A DNA stretch of 64,000 nucleotides from Chromobotia macracanthus. Taxonomy: Eukaryota; Chordata; Actinopteri; Cypriniformes; Botiidae. Where the stretch lies: positions 496,001 to 560,000 of the forward strand of contig JAZGTH010000125.1 of assembly GCA_036877525.1 (NCBI GenBank), given 5' to 3'. Positions within the stretch are counted from its first letter, which is position 1. Every line of letters starts with the position of its first letter. This document shows, piece by piece, positions 52,501-55,500 of the stretch. Below the pieces are notes generated by a model. The model saw only the letters and a list, made by a program, of their open reading frames with translations, did not search any database and was not told the DNA's origin. A program made the position numbers and the translations under genes.

Positions 52501-55500
52501 AATAGATTGTATGTGGATGGCGTAGATGAATTGTATAAATTATAAATTATAATAAAGTGCAAGTGCAGTGTGCAAGTGGAATGCAGTGTGCAAAGTGGTA
52601 TAACTAGCATGTTATGCCAGAGTCACTTAAGTGTAGTGTGTATGTTTGTCCATGTTTAAGTGTCTGATGGCCTGAGGGAAGAAGCTCCTCCTGAGTCTCT
52701 CCGTTTTAGCCATCAAGGTGCGGAAGCGTCTACCTGAGTGTAGCAATACGAACAGCCGGTGTCCAGGGTGGGTGGAGTCTTTGAGGATCTTAGTAGCCCT
52801 AGCTTTGCATCGCCTGGTGTATATGTGATCCAAAGAAGGGAGATCCGTCCTGGAGATACGCTCAGCTGAGCGCACCACTCTCTGAAGAGCTTTACAATCT
52901 TTGACTGATATGTTTCCATACCATGATGAGATGCACTGAGTCAATACACTCTCTACAGCCCCAGTGTAGAAAGTTTTCAGGATCGTAGGGGAAACACTGA
53001 ATTTCCTCAGTAATCTCAGATGGTACAGTCTTTGTCTGGCTTTTCTGATGACCATATGGATGTGGTCGGACCATGTTAAATCCTCAGAGATATTTATAGC
53101 TACCGAGGCTACCGAGGTATTTATAGCTGCTCACTTTATCCACAGGGGTCCCATTGATGATTACTGGGGAGTAGGTCCGCTGCTGCCTCCTCCTAAAATC
53201 AACAACCATTTCTTTGGTTTTACTGACATTCAGAGAGTGACAGTTACCTTGGCACCTTAAGGTAATTTCTCCATTTCATCATGGTAGGCAGACTCATCGT
53301 TTTTGGAGATGAGGCCCATCACCACTGTATCATCTGCAAACTTGATGATAGATGTGGAGTCGTGAGAGGATACACAGTCATATGTATACAGTGAGTAGAG
53401 CAGGGGACTGAGGATGCAACCTTGTGGGGCTCCTGTACTCAGGGTAATGATGTTGGAGGTGTTCTGACCTAACCTCACTACCTAAGGTCTGCATAAAAGG
53501 AAGTCCAGAACCCATTCGCAGAGGTGGGAATTCAGTCCTAGATCTCTCAGTCTGGAGACCAGTCTATGAGGAATTATGGTGTTGAAGGCTGAGCTATAGT
53601 CTATGAACAGCAGTCTCACATAATTTCCTTTATTGCTGTCTGTATGTGCGAGAGTGGCATGGAGAATGTGGGAAACAGCATCGTCAGTAGACCTATTGGG
53701 GCGATAGGTGAACTGGAGGGGGTCGATGTTGTGTGTGATGGAGGAGCAGATGGTGTTCTTGATAAGCCTCTCAAAGACTTTCATGATTAGTGAGGTGAGA
53801 GCCACGGGTCGATAGTCGTTTAGGCAGGAGGGCATGTTGGTTTTTGGCAGTGGAACAGTGACAGATTTTTTTGAAGCAGGTAGGGACAAGTGACTGGGCA
53901 AGGGACTCATTGAAGATTGATGTAAACAAACCAGCCAGCTGATTAGCATATGTTCTCAAGTACACGTCCCGGAATGCCATCTGGCCCAGCCGCTTTCCTG
54001 ATGTTCACCCGCTTCAGAGCTTTACGAACCTCGTCCTCCGTCACAACGATGGCATGCTCCTCGCTGACATTGCTGTACTTCGCCACAGTGCGCACCGGCA
54101 GACCACCGACGTCACCAGGGCAGTCCGCTTCAAACAACGCATAGAAGGTGTTCAGCACGTTTGCCAGAGAAGAGTTAGCTTTAACCGTGATGGAGAGTTT
54201 ACTTCCAAAAGCGCAGATGGTCCTCAGTCCCTGCCACATGCGTCTGGAGTCGTTCAGTTGGAAGTGAGACTCCACACGCTCTCTGTACCGTTGTTTAGCG
54301 TCGGAGAGCGTAGCATGTTAACTTATAGTCATTCATATCCCCCGACAGGAGTCCCGCGTTGTACGCTGCTGTGTGTGCATTCACCGCTGCCCTGATTGAA
54401 CTGTCGGCCCATGGTTTCAGGTTTGGGAATGTTTTTATTGTAATGGTGGGTGTTACTTGCTCAACAAGCATACCAACAAAGCTCACCGTTACATCCACAA
54501 ACTCACTGACGTCAACAGTGCTAGACCGGAACATGTCCCAGTCTACGTCATCGAGCGCGTCCTGTAGCGCAGCCTCTGATTGGGTGGACCAGGGTTTCAC
54601 CTCCCGCCTCTCAGGAGCTTCCCGTACAAGCTTTTGTTTATATTCTGGTATGAGGAAAATGGCAGCGTGGTACGATTTTCCAAAAGCCGGTAGCAAGTTG
54701 GCTTTGTAACCATTTCTGAATATTGTGTAGCAGTGATTCAATGTATTACCCCCTCTCGTTGGACAGGAGATGTGCTGGTAAAAGTTCGGCATTACCTGTC
54801 TAAGGTTGGCTTTATTAAAGTCACCAGACACAATGATAGCCACGTCCAGGTGATTGTTTAGGCAAACACTAAGCATGTTGTGGAGCTTAGACAGGGCCAG
54901 ATCCGTGTCCGGTTGAGGAGGGATGTACACAGCCGTGGCGATGACCGCTGTAAACTCACAAGGCAGGTAGAATGGGCGGCACATGATTGTTAGGTATTCC
55001 AGGTGAGGCGAACAGGAGTGGAAATGCTCCTGGGGTCACACCATTTGTTGTTAATCATGAAACAGACCCCACCGCCTCTGCTTTTACCGGCCTCAGCAGT
55101 CCTGTCCATCCGAAGAACAAAAAAGTTATCAGACGGCGTTACAGCTTCATCCGGTACTGAAGGGGTCAGCCATGTTTCGGAGGCAGATAATATTACAGTT
55201 CCTTATGAGAGATCTTGAGAGATAATCTCAAATAATTTTTTATTTTTAAATAAATTTGCTTTAAGAAATTCTTTCACGTTGTCATTGAGCTATTGTTTTA
55301 GAATTTAGAATTTTGAGGAAAACAATGAATTTGATCCATTTTGGAATAAGGCTGTAACATAAAATGTGGAGAAGGTGAAGCGCTGTAAACACTTTCTACA
55401 TGCAGTGTATATTGATATATTATAGCAAACTGAAAGATTTATAAAACGTATTTTTACGTTCTTGTAATGAATTTTGTGTGTATAATAAGGCTTTTATAAT

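Noticed and set aside
54054..54709. Plus-strand frames of 113 and 116 codons
   Set aside because: They overlap the minus-strand LINE coding pieces and show no family similarity.
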